Made by a program: the position numbers and the translations under genes | Part shown: positions 32,001 through 43,152 of the stretch, in pieces | How the letters are laid out: each line of letters opens with the position of its first letter | Numbering within the stretch: the stretch's first letter is position 1 | Assembly (NCBI RefSeq): GCF_024586455.1 | Contig: NC_065922.1 | Location: forward strand, 20,518,089-20,582,088 | Length of the DNA: 64,000 bases | Direction: 5' to 3' | From: Bactrocera neohumeralis | Lineage: Eukaryota; Arthropoda; Insecta; Diptera; Tephritidae | The notes under the pieces: model-generated | What the model was told of the DNA's origin: nothing | Seen by the model: only the letters and a program-made list of their open reading frames with translations | Database searches by the model: none

Positions 32001-34535
32001 TTCCGTTCCCACGACAGTCGGGTCTAAGTAACCGAAACAGACTCGGATTCGGATTTTTATTTGGCCAAAGATTGTCAGCTCGGCACCAGGCTTCGAAATT
32101 ATTTTCAGGAATGTTTTCTGCCGCTACAACAACATCTCCGAAATATGTTCGGTAAATGTTTCTGAGGTGGGAGCATAGAAATTTGGACCCAATAGAGTTA
32201 CGAAAACATAATTAATGGTTTGTTGTTGCATGAAAATGAAAAGCTGTCGAATTTTGATCATCCCATAATTTTTTTCCATTTAAATTCTTTTTTGGAAAAA
32301 TCTTAAAAAAGTTATCATTATTAATTTATAAGTAGAATTAACTATTTTTAGTTATAATTCAAACAATTTTTTTTTTCATTTTTCAAAATTTGTTTGTGTG
32401 TCTGTGGAGCAGTGAATGTGCAAAATTTTATTAAAAGTGTGTTATAAAAGTGTATGATAAAATTTTTGTTTGATAAAAAATATAAAAAAAATTCTTTCAA
32501 ATAACCAAAAATAAGGATTTCAATATCATCATATCACAACATACAAAAACTAACCTCACTTCATTGGTTTCAAACTCATCCATTGGATATTTACTAATAA
32601 TCCGCTTTAACATAAAAAAACTCGCACATAAAATCCTTAAGATAGATTACAATAACAATAACAATAAAATTATTCTCAGCACGCGAGAAGTTCTCCTACT
32701 GCATGACGAAGTTGAGTAGCGAGTACATGAATGAGAAAATATGCAAATACATAATGACCACGACAAACACCGATACGGACACGAATGACAATCCCTTCGA
32801 ATCGACTCACCATGAAACGGACCTGCAAACAACTAAACGTCCACAACGCGGTCCACCGTTACTCCAAGAAATAGTGAAAACTATAGAGAGCACACCCTGC
32901 CTCAAACCGCAGCCGGAAACATTGAAGCGCGCCTCACTCATACGCAACTCGAATACCTCACTCGCCTCCCTATTGTCGCGACGCAAAGACCCGTGCCCGA
33001 TACGCATGCACGAACCCGCCTTGGGCATACTCAACACACTGGCCAATCTGAAGCACATCGCGAAGGGTCAGTACAACGAACTGCACAATAATCTCAGCGG
33101 CACGCATGCCAATTTGGACAATAAGTCACGGCAGTATGTGCAACACACGCGCGGTTTCGAGGAATGCCTCTACTATGTGCTCACCTATGGCTCACACACG
33201 GATGTGCTGCAATTTCTCATGCGCCATCGCGAACTCAACGCGGCGCTCAAGTATTTGCTGCAACAAAATCTCGAATCGGAATACTTTATACAGAATATTT
33301 TCCTCGTCTCGCTGCGTTATGGCAGTCTGCCGTCGCTAATAGAGCACATGCAGAAGATGGACGCCACTTTGGCCATATGGCGTGTGACGCTGCTGCAGAC
33401 CTGCCACTACTTGGAGACACAAAATCATCTCAACTCGCTCTATCAACTTCAGCTGCTACTGCACGATCCCGTGCGCGCCAGCATGACCTGCGTACGCTTC
33501 TACTCGGCCAATTGTGAGAGCTTCCAACATCTGCATGCGAACGCCATGCATTTGCACAATGCGCAACAGCACTTGCAAAGCCAGCTGGAGCTGACACAGT
33601 GGGATAAGGTGAATTTCGAGCCGTTGCTGCGCAATCGGCGGAGCTCGGTGAGCAGCCGGCGCTCGAGTGTGAGCTCGGGTGGGAATACACCGGCTGCGAA
33701 CATGAGCTTCCTAATGCATATGGATGCGCGCGCGCTCAACAGCCACATCAACACGATCTCGATGCAATTGGAAGTGGCGAAATTCTTGTCGCATTGTGAG
33801 CGGGAGTTGAGCGCCTCCGATGAAGTAAACACCTTGAAAATGCTTAAGCAGGTAAGTGTAAAGTGTGAAAAATTAGTTCTTGCTCATTTCACAAATGCAC
33901 CATGCAAAATGCTTTTAGTTACGCCTTGACAACTCGCTTAAATTGAAGTTGCCCACACTCTTCGATGGCGCGCAGGAGCGCATACAAATTTGCATATTGA
34001 TCTTGCTATGCGGTAAGAATATCGAGGAGGGCTTTGGCTTAGCCTACAGGTGAGTGACAATACTATAGTCTTCAACCTACAATTTAATACATTTTTTAAT
34101 CTCTAATATAGAATCATACACCACTACAAGCTGCCTGAGGTGAAGGTATTCGGTGCGACTGCCAAATTTCTTGCCTGCAATCAGCGCATTGCCGAAGTGG
34201 AAAAGCTAATAAGTTGCATAACATCCAACAATGGCATACAGACGCGTGACATTGATGAAATCTTATCGATTGCCGTCAACTCGGCTTGCAACTGTAATGA
34301 CCCGGATGTAAAAATGGTACTTGATAATCTCGTCAAGCGGATTCATAGCGTGGAATTGCGTATATCTTGTCACATCTTTATTGGCCAGCTGAAATCGGCA
34401 TACCTCTTAGCGAATAAGTACGAACGTATTGGTGATATTCGTCGTATACTACGACAAGCCGAACTCACAAATCAGGTGCACATTAAGAAATTGTGTGAAA
34501 GAAAGTTGAATGTAAATGCCGCCGCGCGTGAATGA
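23053..34535 (+). CDS. Spastizin / ZFYVE26 homolog, FYVE zinc-finger protein, eight exons
   Basis: Exons 23053-23124, 23198-24000, 24066-25134, 27319-30402, 30464-30722, 32680-33851, 33919-34049 and 34112-34535 (TGA), all GT-AG. The lengths total 7014 nt, so 2337 residues, close to the family size. Only one zinc finger is evident: at about residues 1498-1560 a FYVE domain with WVRDDDATHCMCC, the basic RRHHCRRCGR motif and CNDC, expected to bind PI3P on endosomes. The rest is helical repeat-like sequence. In vertebrates ZFYVE26 (SPG15) works with spatacsin and AP-5 in lysosome reformation and cytokinesis. Introns 3 (2.18 kb) and 5 (1.96 kb) have accumulated mobile elements; the others are 60-73 bp. 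The upstream methionine of the frame that opens at 27160 is intronic and should not be used. SelK genes flank both sides. Confidence 0.95.
25850..26560 (-). mobile_element. RNase H-type LINE fragment in spastizin intron 3
   Basis: Minus-strand reading from about 26495 down: LARAALKAIFDYEILLMQAC, RERLNSLSERKQVHLIRMPG, then NWLMSSLA, the decayed equivalent of SDSxAALKAL, CRERLNSLSERNxVHLxWVPGH and NExADELA of retrotransposon RNase H. Sequence beyond (25850-26100) looks related but is not readable. A SINE-like copy abuts it at 26575. Confidence 0.7.
26035..26100 (+). repeat. GTT-headed repeat fragment, second type
   Basis: TGTTGTTGTTGTTGTAACGG, then GTACCTAGTCCCCGATAG. The same join of a GTT run with TACCTAGTCCCC recurs at 31829-31860, so this is a dispersed repeat head rather than a simple microsatellite. 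Confidence 0.5.
26575..26695 (+). repeat. SINE-like short repeat, best copy
   Basis: Starts with TGTTGTTGTTGTTGTAGCGG, then CAGAATTCTGCCGAG, TTGACAGTCCTTGG, the perfect palindrome CCGGATAAAAATCCGG, then GGTCC, TTTCCGGTTACGTAGACCCG and ACTGTCGTGGGAACGG. The same order is present at 47.16 kb and, diverged, at 20.73, 31.0-31.25 and (minus strand) 31.98-32.13 kb. No RNA polymerase III box was identified with confidence. Confidence 0.75.
31000..31260 (+). repeat. Two SINE-like units in spastizin intron 5
   Basis: Two GTT-run heads in series (TTGTTGTCGTTGTTGTAGCG near 31012 and GTTGTTGTTGTTGTAGTCAC near 31113). The second continues to CTTGGCTGTATAAAAATCCG, then CCCGGATCCTGTCGTGTCC, a diverged version of the family tail. 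Confidence 0.6.
31261..31978. other. Spastizin intron 5, unassigned part
   Basis: Non-coding intron sequence; part of it (31480-31760) is GC-richer and probably old transposon. A GTT-headed fragment with TTACCTAGTCCCC lies at 31829-31860. Confidence 0.4.
31978..32135 (-). repeat. SINE-like repeat, minus strand
   Basis: The plus strand shows CCGTTCCCACGACAGTCGGG, then GGATTTTTATTTGGCC, and ends TTCTGCCGCTACAACAACA, which is the family in reverse order and complement. Confidence 0.72.
32136..32679. other. Spastizin intron 5, 3' part
   Basis: Very AT-rich and repetitive, ending with an AATAACAATAAC run and the acceptor TTATTCTCAG at 32670-32679. Confidence 0.5.
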
Positions 34536-35255
34536 TTTGAAATGCATACCAATGGTTTTTTTATTAACACCTCGACTGATCAGTAGAACAAGTATACCTT
34601 CATACATATATACATACGTATTATCATATTTTTAGAAAAAGGAAAAAAAAATTATTACATATTTTATTGTGATTCTATATATTATTTTTAACTCATTGTA
34701 AGATTTTACCAAATTTATACATACTTACATATATGTACATACATACACACATCGATTTACGTGAATAAAGTATAGGCAATTTTATAAATGTCACCATTTT
34801 TATTATTCCCAAGCCTAGGAGGTTAGCGCAGGGCTTATTGATTTTTATTTTTGCGTGATATTTAAACAATTTTAGGTGTAACACCAAACAAATTTTATAT
34901 TATGAAAAATACTATATATAATAATAGACAAAATTTCGATATGGAATTCTATTAAACAAACATTTAAAAATATAATATATATATTTTTTGCATTATATGC
35001 ATTCAGTATTTGATTTTAGTCAGTTCAAAAGTTTTTACTTCACAAGAAATATTTCAAACTTAAAAGTTATGTAAACTCTAATGACCCGGAGGTACTTGAT
35101 AACCTCGTCAAGCCCGATTCATAGCTTGGAATTGCGTATATGTAGTATATATTATGTATAACTGGTTCGTTTTAACGAATCTCAAAATGCTGTAAGGCAG
35201 TACTCCTTTCACTTTTTGTCAAGTCTTGTGAGCCATAAGTAGGCATAATTGCCAT
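34536..35255. other. Tail-to-tail region between spastizin and the Cys-type SelK
   Basis: AT-rich 3' UTR sequence of both genes. It contains a partial copy of spastizin exon 8 (35073-35141, listed separately). No SECIS-like fold was noticed downstream of the Cys-type SelK stop codon. Confidence 0.5.
35073..35141 (+). pseudogene. Relic copy of part of spastizin exon 8
   Basis: This stretch contains TCTAATGACCCGGAGGTACT, then TGATAACCTCGTCAAGC and TTGGAATTGCGTATATG. It matches 34295-34368 in the last spastizin exon with a few substitutions and a deletion of about ten bases after the GACCCGGA stretch. It has no function as read. It points to a local duplication that once reached into the end of spastizin. 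Confidence 0.85.
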
Positions 35256-36378
35256 TTATCCACAACAACTGCCACAACTTGGTGCGTCCATTGATGTGTT
35301 ATTTATGCGTCCAATGCGACGGTTTGGGCCAAAGTTACCACGACCGCCGCTGCCGCCGCCTCCTCCACCACCAGAACCACCGCCACCGCCTCCACCTCCT
35401 CCGCCGCCGCCGCCGTAGCCACCGCCCCAACCACCTCTGCGGCTATTACCACCACTGCTGCTATGCTCATCCTTCATAAATGGCGATAGTAGTCCTCTGA
35501 AACTATTTCGAAATCATTAATTAAATTAATATACTATATAGTTTAGTACACTGCATATTCTAACTTACAATGTTATCGAAATGAACCAAAGGCCTGTGAA
35601 AATCTCCAATACGCGAGACACGTTCCAAGGCCGGCGCTGTAAAACGCTGCCATCTGTGAATTGAGAAGGAATATTGCTCAAGTTTGTTTTTAAAATTTAT
35701 TTAAAATATATAACAGCAGTATCCTAAAATAATTATACATTATAAATAAATTAATTATATTGGTTAGAGCCCAAAGGAATAATACAAGAAATCTAACCAT
35801 TTTAATTAAAAAACAAAACGAATGCAAAATAAAGTCAGGGACATTTAAAAAATCAACAAAATCACAAAAACATATATACATATGTACATCTACACATATG
35901 CAATATATCTAGTTTTTTCCATATTTAATCAGAGAAACTAATCTTTTCCAAAGCACATATTTTTGTGCATACATTTTTTATTTATTTATTTTATTCTAAG
36001 CCAACGTGTAGCTGTGCATTGCCTCAGATTTCTGTTTACTTTAATAAATTTTCGGCATATTATTTTTAACAACACACAGCGTACGTGTACTTTAACGAAT
36101 TCGAACTTCCTCACATGCCAATATATACTTACATAGGAAGTTAACACATATGTACATACTGTCTTTTTGAAAATTTTTGTTGGTTTTAACGTATTATGAA
36201 TTTTTCAAAAGAAATTTAATAGTAAACAAAAGCTGCTAAATATTGCAGTACGTGTACTTTAGAGAATATAACATTTTTTTTTATCAGCAGCTACACTATG
36301 CAGGAAGTTGACACATATTTAAAGCATTTAATAGAACTGCCAGTTTTTTCACCATATACCTCGATCTATGTACACCAT
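35256..36378 (-). CDS. Selenoprotein K paralog with Cys in place of Sec
   Basis: Exons 36378-36360, 35653-35569 and 35502-35256 (TAA) on the minus strand give 116 residues. The start MVYIDRDGSVLQRRPWNVSR, the membrane segment (EIFTGLWFISITLFF), the glycine-rich tail and FGPNRRIGRINNTSMD align with the Sec gene at 21.8 kb. Both have exon 1 of 19 nt and exon 2 of 85 nt with the same phases. The end is CGSCCG then TAA. In ungapped alignment from NTSMD, Sec falls on the second Cys of the CC pair, and one residue follows instead of two. Drosophila likewise has a Sec SelK and a Cys homolog as close neighbours. Intron 1 is 706 bp here against 57 bp in the Sec gene. The role is presumed to be in the ER membrane, independent of selenium. 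It is tail-to-tail with spastizin. Confidence 0.92.
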
Positions 36379-37690
36379 TTTACAATGGCTTTGCTTGCTT
36401 CACAGTTTTGTGCAATTTCTAAATTAGACAACTAATATTTAAAGCATAACGCAGTTAAAAACAATTTGTTTTGCTTAAGAAAAATTTTGCAATCCAAACT
36501 CAGTTTACAATTGACTTGTCATGGCGTATTGACGTTTGCTTTCGTTTGCTTTTTACAGAGCGTTTGTGTGTGTGTGTATTTGTTGGTCGCATCATATTAC
36601 GTTATTTGACATATAGATGTCGCTTTGTTAAGTTATTATATATGTGTGTATGTGTAGATGCTCGTAAATCATTTATATACAAAATATAAAATATAAAATT
36701 TACTTATATTTTATAAGTATAAAAATAGTGAAAACATACTTTTAGTAAAATTAAACATATTTAATTGAGGTTAATGTAAACTACATAGCTGTAGTGTACA
36801 GCTAGCTGCATATAAAGATTAGGTACTCATTTTTTGAATTTAGCAGACTTTAATTACTTGATTACTCATACGCCATGCTGTAACATATGGCATATTCATT
36901 TTTATGTATGTACTTATATTAGAGGGGGTTGATTTACAGGGAGCCGAAAAAATGGAAAATCGGGTTTGCGGGAAATGTTCTACCTTTTATTCTGAACAAC
37001 TTTGCCTAAGACCTTATGGATCTAAAACTGGCTTCGTGTCAGCGATTTTTATGGCGAAGTTTTTTAGGGTTCATAATAATTTGTACGTCATTTTTTGAGA
37101 TATCGTAATGAAATTTAATACGTATGTGTATTTTGATATTCTATGGATCATTTTTCGAAAACGGACAGATCAGACAGCTATATGACATATTTCCCATACA
37201 ATCGATTATTCAGATTTTTTCTCTTCAAATTATTCTTTCTCTCTGCTAATGAGGAAACCAACTATTTTGACTGAGTCTGTTAAACCTACCACATTTTTTC
37301 TAACCTCACTTTGTTCTTTTGTTGAAAAAGCGGTCTATTTTTATGGCCTTTTCTTAGCATGCTCCCTAATTTTCACTTCATGGTTTCGAGGTAGCTAACT
37401 GGATGAAGTCAGTATAATCTATCATACCGTACTGCAATCACTACAAGGGTGTATTTTTTTGCATCTAAGAAACACATCGTTCTCCCTTCGATTGTAACTT
37501 TCTCTGATGAGTGTTTGTTAGTGGGTTTAGTGGAACGAGATTCATGCTGAAAGTATGCTGACAGTTTATTTACGATCATAAATAATTTAATCCTAAAAAA
37601 TAAATAGTTTTTTCTATTCATCATAACAGCTAAAAGCACAGCTTTAATACAACATAATTTTAATTAACAGGCAACACATGTTTTACTCAC
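36379..37690. other. Intergenic, nothing firm
   Basis: AT-rich. A 64-codon ORF at 36904-37098 lies in what looks like repeat sequence (GGGGGTTGATTTACAGGGAG), and I do not consider it a gene. No other signal. Confidence 0.4.
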
Positions 37691-37965
37691 ACATACCTGA
37701 TTAATTGTTATACCCTGAACAACGTTCACCTCAGGATGACGAGCTGAGACGATTTCGGCATGTCTGCTCGTCTGTCTCTCTGTATATACGCGAACTAGTC
37801 CTTTAGTTTTTGAGTTATCAATCTGAATTTTTGCACCCATACTTTTCTCCCTAAGAAACTGCTCATTTGTCGGACCGGCCGATGTTGTACCACAATGGTA
37901 TACATATAGCTGCCATACAAACAGTACAATCAAGATCGAGTCCTTGTCTGTTTAGATATCTTTCA
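37690..37965 (+). repeat. Dispersed repeat, same family as 9.56 kb
   Basis: TGTTATACCCTGAACAACGT, then TCAGGATGACGAGCTGAGAC, a CTGCTCGTCTGTCTC segment, CGAACTAGTCCTTTAGTTTT, ACTGCTCATTTGTCGGACCG and AGCTGCCATACAAAC follow in the order seen at 9.56-9.85 kb. Confidence 0.7.
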
Positions 37966-38039
37966 AAAATTTAGCAAGAATTATTTTCTACGAAAGCGCT
38001 ACGATCTCCGATTGAGGTTCCCTACTTTTTTTTTTAGGA

Positions 38040-38806
38040 AAAACACAGAAACTGCAAAGTTAATGGGGAATGTTTATTATCATTCGAAAGAGCATTTTTT
38101 GGCAATTACTTTTTGAAGATTATCTCTTTCAAATGTTGGCCGCGGCTACGCCTCTGATGATCCATCCGTTGAGTCCAAGCACTTCGACTGGTATTCGTGA
38201 TATTTTGCTTCAATGCCTGAATCTAAACGGGTTTGTTCGCATTGACTTTAGACTTTACATATCCACACACGAAAAAGTCTAACGGTGTGATATCACAAGA
38301 ACTTGGTGGCCAATCACCGACCCAAAGCGTGAAATTATCTGCTTACCAAAGTGTCCTCTCAATAAATCCATTGATTCATTCGATTGTTGAATCCAAATGT
38401 CGCCGAGATCTCGAGCTTCAATTTCAGGCGTCAAATAGTTGGTTGTCATGGCGCGATAATGGTCGCCATTGACGGTTACGTTTTTCCTATCATCATTTTT
38501 AAAGAAATTTTAACCGATGATTCTAATGGCCCACAAACCACACCAAAACCTTGTTTTTTTCTGGATGAAATGGCAGCTCTTGAATCTCTTCAGGTTGCTC
38601 TTCGTCCCAAATGCTGCAACTTTGCTTGTTTGCATACCCATTGAGCCAGGAATGGGCCTCATCGCTGAACAAGATTTGGCTCGAAAACCTCGTATCTTCT
38701 TGGTTCAGGCGAAGTCTTTCCATGATGAAATGCCAAACAATACTGAACAAAAAGATCTGTCAAAAAAGGCTATTGAAAAAAGTAACTCTCCTTCAATCAC
38801 CCGTTA
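38040..38806 (-). mobile_element. DD41D-type Tc1/mariner element, second subfamily, degenerate
   Basis: The minus-strand frame 38750-38523 reads LNQEDTRFSSQILFSDEAHS, WLNGYANKQ, then EEQPEEIQELPFHPEK and VWFVG. The 5' terminus on the plus strand is GGCTATTGAAAAAAGTAACT near 38770, with TCACCCG at its end. Related copies at 40.92-41.82 and 54.0-54.71 kb share the same middle and terminal sequence. The C-terminal half reads only in fragments between 38060 and 38520. It is inactive. Confidence 0.82.
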
Positions 38807-38928
38807 AATAAGAACAGTTGCTGTCAGAACGCAGTAGTGAAGGGTATTACAGTCTTGGTGCAGCCGAAGTTAACGTTTTTTTTGTTTTTGTTGTTACTTA
38901 AACCAATTATCGCCAGACGTTTTACGGT

Positions 38929-38967
38929 TATAAAAGTGCTGCAAAGCGGCGAAAAACAATCAGTGCG
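38929..38967 (+). promoter_or_regulatory. TATA box and initiator of CAP gene 1
   Basis: TATAAAAG at 38929-38936 is followed, with the A of TCAGTG at 38962, by a fly-type initiator about 31-33 bp downstream, the expected spacing. The predicted 5' UTR is about 60 nt to the ATG at 39022. Confidence 0.7.
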
Positions 38968-39021
38968 ATCCTCGGAATTCTACGAACTACACCAATTTCA
39001 ATATAACGGCGTTAAATTGTA

Positions 39022-39913
39022 ATGATGGCAATGCCATTAATATTACTCATTCTAACGGCAGTCTCTGCGGCATTGGCAACAAATTACTGCGATCCGAAGC
39101 TGTGCGGTCGGACAAAGCATATTGCTTGCGGCAACTACGGCGTGAGTGTCTACGAAATTTTTTGTTTTTGAATACACATGCACAGTTTTAAGTAATCGAA
39201 ATTTCCGTTAGGCTTTTGCGGCGCGCTGTATAGATCCCGAAGTGGTGAGTTTCACAAAAAGACAAAGGGATTTGATCGTACGCGCACACAATAAGGTGCG
39301 CAATCGCGTCGCTGGTGGCACGTCTGCTCTGCAGCCGGCCTGTCGCATGGCCACCATGCAGTGGGACGACGAATTGGCCGCACTGGCGGTGTTCAATGTC
39401 AAACAGTGCAAGGGCAGCCATGACTGCCACAATACGGCGACCTTCAAGTATTCCGGTCAAAATTTAGCATGGATGACCTACAATGATTCACCCAATACAA
39501 CGGAAATGTCATTGAAGTCAGTGGATATGTGGTATGATGAGAGTAAGAATACCAAAATGGAATATATAAATAAGTATCCGAGTAATTATCGAGGCCCGTA
39601 AGTAATAAATTTAAATTTTCGAATTATTTTGAATAATTTTTGTTTGAAATATCTGTTTTATAGCACTATTGGCCATTTCACCGTTATGGTGGCGGATCGT
39701 AATATTCGCGTAGGCTGTGCTGCTTCCACATACATGGACCCGGATGAGTCACAATATGCCTTCCTATTCGCCTGTAACTATGCAAGCACGAATTTGGTCG
39801 GCACACCGACGTATAAGAGTTGCACCAGTGCTGCTTCACTCTGCGAGACTGGCCGAAATCGGCGTTACCGTAACCTTTGCTCGCCCTCGGAAAAATATGA
39901 GGCTTGGCATTAG
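39022..39913 (+). CDS. Antigen 5-related CAP-domain secreted protein, copy 1
   Basis: Exons 39022-39141, 39212-39597 and 39664-39913 (TAG), GT-AG, give 251 residues. A signal peptide (MMAMPLILLILTAVSAALA) precedes a Cys-rich N-terminal part with NYCDPKLCG and HIACGN, and the CAP (SCP/TAPS) domain with RAHNKVRNRVAGG, ACRMATMQWDDELA, ACNYA and the GHFTVMVADR block. It belongs to the Agr family of fly gut proteins related to venom allergen 5; the molecular role is unsettled. There are two possible start ATGs (39022 and 39025); the first is used here. It has a TATA/initiator promoter. Orientation is opposite to copies 2 and 3, and it is clearly more diverged from them than they are from each other. 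AATAAA lies at about 39960. Confidence 0.93.
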
Positions 39914-40440
39914 TCAACGAAATATTAATATATACATATGGAATTATTGTAACATTTTAAATAAAATCCAAATAAAATTCCAGTTATCCAGAAAAGTTAG
40001 TTCTATTTTCGACCGAATTGTGATATGTGTCTACTACTGTTTACTCGCCATTTCGTTGTTACTCCATAGTTGATTTCGAAATATTTAAAAGTGTTTGCTG
40101 GTTTTGAGATTTTGTTTTGTGAGCATGAGAATTTTCTTGGAAATAGTTGGTTAAATCGGTTATGATCCTTTTCGGATATATATGAACGCCTCGGTCTCCA
40201 GTGTCGTCCTACTACTAGGTTCTGATTTCACCACAAATACCTGCTTTTTCGCAATCTTATAAAGGTTCCTTGGTGGAATCAAAATTGAACCCGACTAATA
40301 AAATACTTAATTCTTACCTAGAATAGGTCGTCGTTCCTGTGACTTTCTATAAATCTTGGCTGGAAATGCCTTTAGTGAAATTCGGTTACATCGACTCTTG
40401 ATTCGAATTATCATTTGTTAATGATACGTTTTAAGAATTT
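39914..40440. other. Intergenic, nothing recognised
   Basis: CAP gene 1 3' flank with AATAAA signals near 39960-39975, then unassigned sequence. Confidence 0.4.
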
Positions 40441-40910
40441 GGGGTTCAAAAGGTACGTTGTTAAGCGATCACTACTCGACTTCGTCTTTGCAAAAACTTC
40501 AGGTTTTGTGGTACAAGTTTAGCATTAACGCGTTTCATACCCAAAACATTAACCAAAATGTGTTGAGTCGATCCATAAGAGCTGTTAAGCTGCTCGGCGG
40601 CTTGGATCTTTACTGTCAACAGTAACAGAGGCGGGTGAATGACTCGTCTGAGGGAAGTTTTAGATGATTTCGCGACCTTTGTCTCTCAAATACTTGTTCT
40701 TGTGTTAAAGTAGACTACACGAATCACTGCTGGAACACTTTCAAAAATTACGTACCTGTGATTCCATTGGGAAAACAAAATTTAAGCAAACGCGTTGTTC
40801 AATTTTTTTCCATGCTAAGTATTGACAGACAAACCTTTCACGTCGTTGACAAACAGCTGTCAAACAGACACTAATTGATATATGAAGTTTAAAATTCTCA
40901 CGAACATAAA
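40440..40910 (-). mobile_element. Heavily decayed mariner N-terminal region
   Basis: On the minus strand from about 40815, fragments resemble a mariner N-terminus: LKFCFPNGIT, then VFERQRSR, with the usual order (KFCFxN ... FEWxKRF ... region preceding KNLTFL). Several stops and shifts are present, and no catalytic region was found. Confidence 0.45.
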
Positions 40911-40914
40911 AAAT

Positions 40915-41825
40915 AAATAGTGAAAAACGCAGAAACTTGAAATTTAATGGGAATTGTTTATTATCATTCGAGAGAATATTCTTGTTGTTTTTTGAAGTTT
41001 AATTTTTCAAATGTTGGCGTCTCAAACGGTCCATTCGTTGAGCTCAATTTTCGATGATTCGTTCGAGCATTTCGACTGATAACTGGTTAATGACACGCGT
41101 GATGTTTTGCTCCAAGGCCTGAATCGAAGCGGGATTATCCGCATAGACTTTAGACTATACATATTTCCACAGGAAAAAGTCTAACGGTGTAATATCACAC
41201 GATCTTAGTGGCCAATCGACCGGCACAAAACTTGAAATTATCTGTTCACCGAAGTGTTTGAAGAAATATTTGCCAATGATTCTACCGGCCCACAAACCAC
41301 ACCAAAACCCTGGTTTTTTCTGGATGAAATGGCAGCTCTTGAATCTCTTCAGGTTGCTCTTCTTCCCAAATGCGGCATTTTTGCTTGTTTATATACTCAC
41401 TGAGCCAGAAATGGGCCTCATCGCTGAACAAAATGTTGCTCGAAAACGTCGGATCTTCTTGGAACTTTTCAAGTTCAAGTTTCAAGTGGGAAAGTCAAGC
41501 GACTTCAATTTTTGCGCAATCTGTATTTAGTATGCTTTCAATTTAAGATATCGGTTTAAAATGCGCCACGTCGTTCGATACGTCAGTCCGAGTTGCTGCT
41601 AACTGGTCTTCGTGTACACTATCAGCTACGGCTCCTATATTTTCTTCACTGTGTGCTGGACGTGGTCTATAGTTTGTCGGCACTCTGCTAAAGGACTTAA
41701 AAACTCCGAGTATAACAAAACGTTTATCAATAATCCGCAGTATCAAGAATGACGGAGACAAGATTGCGACAAGCAAAGTCATAAATAAAACGACCAGTCC
41801 CACCTTTATAGTAATTGTAAATATC
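40915..41825 (-). mobile_element. DD41D-type element, second subfamily, copy 2
   Basis: Minus-strand pieces: YRPRPAHSEENIGAVADSV near 41660-41605 (N-terminal part), EDPTFSSNILFSDEAHFWLS and EYINKQKCRIW at 41460-41370, and EEQPEEIQELPFHPEK at 41365-41310. Sequence 40922-41230 matches 38050-38340 closely at the DNA level. Frameshifts separate the pieces. Confidence 0.82.
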
Positions 41826-43152
41826 CTTAATTTTCTTGTTCATGATGTCACGGATGTATTTAGTTGAAGGGAAAAATGTGAAAAGAGCATCGATGGGTGT
41901 ATAGGCCCCTGTTTTTTGAAGAGAAATCGGGTAGTAAGATCACAGAGCGCTTGAATGTAGTATACTTTTCTCCCTCGTTTGCACCTTCAAAAAGCCGAGG
42001 TAGAAGGTACCTTAAGTCATCTGAATCGAATGAGGAGGTTATCGCCCCAGTTGGTTAAAATAAGGTTATGTTAAGAAATAAATCAAAAGTTTTGTAAAAT
42101 TGTTGTGCTTTTTTTGTTGTTAAGTAAATATCGGACCGCCCTTTGTTATATTTTTGGCGAAATTAAGATAATTATTCACTTATATGTCTCAAAAGCACAT
42201 ATATTTGTATGATTTCAAACTTAGCCCTTTCTTGCATGTTTAAACATTCATGTCTGTTACTCTGATGTTTGCAATACTGATCTGTGATAAGTGGAAGTGG
42301 AAATTACCCAACTTGTTAAATATTTATTAAAACTTTCCACAGAAATATAAACTCTTTGTTACACAAGCCCTTTATTTTTCTCTTGCATATGAACAACTTC
42401 TAGATATGTGGTATATACATACACAGGGCGCGCAATCTTTCAGGCTGGTATGTAAACGTTGAGTACCGTTGTAAATCAACGTCTTCCCTTAAATACTTAT
42501 TCAAAAAAATTTCAGTGCATCACCAATCAAGTGGCGCCTATAATCGTATATATGTACATTTGTTACTTTTACTGTGTTTTTCATTACTTTTTCTCCTCGG
42601 TTAACATAGCCACAATTTTGGCATTATCGACGACTTAAAGCCGTCAATAGTCCAAGGATTAGCGTTAGCTTTGCTTTTCAAATATTCTGAGCAATAGAAG
42701 ACCGGACAGTCAACTACCATTTCTTGAGAGTTGAGTCCAGTTTGACGTCTAGGAAAAATACAAACTTAATAATTTCATTCACATTCGGACTTTTTCCAAC
42801 TTTTTGTTAAACGTAGGTATTATCGAGACGTTTTTCACATATTTTCGGGTAGCTATAATGAGCCAAGATCCATCATTATCGATTTCCGTTAACTGTTTTG
42901 TTTGATAAAATATGGACTAATGATAGGTTTGTACGAAACGCCGACCCAGGCAATCATTTGGTAATGAAAGGCGTTTTGGGATCTTGCATGGTATTCTTAT
43001 GAATGTTAAAAATAAAATGTGATATATATATACATACGACAAGTGTAGTGTTAAACAAAAATCGTTGAACACAGAGCTAAGTTCCGTTTTGTATCCATTC
43101 CATCCTATCATAACACCAGACCTCCTGAAATTCGCTTTTAATGCTTGATGTA
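41826..43152. other. Intergenic, left part of segmental duplication unit A
   Basis: No gene. From about 42830 the sequence matches 53640 onward (for example TTAACTGTTTTGTTTGATAA against GTTGATTGTTTTGTTTGTTT, and GAACACAGAGCTAAGTTCCG against GAGCACAGAGCTAAGTTTCG), which marks the left edge of the duplication. Confidence 0.55.

Noticed and set aside
35313..35470. GGC/GGT repeats in the Cys SelK as a microsatellite or CRISPR-like array
   Set aside because: They encode the Gly-rich tail of the protein; there are no regular spacers, and CRISPR is not expected in an animal.
36904..37098. 64-codon ORF with KMENRVCGKCSTFY
   Set aside because: The surrounding DNA looks like repeat sequence; no start context, splice sites or family.
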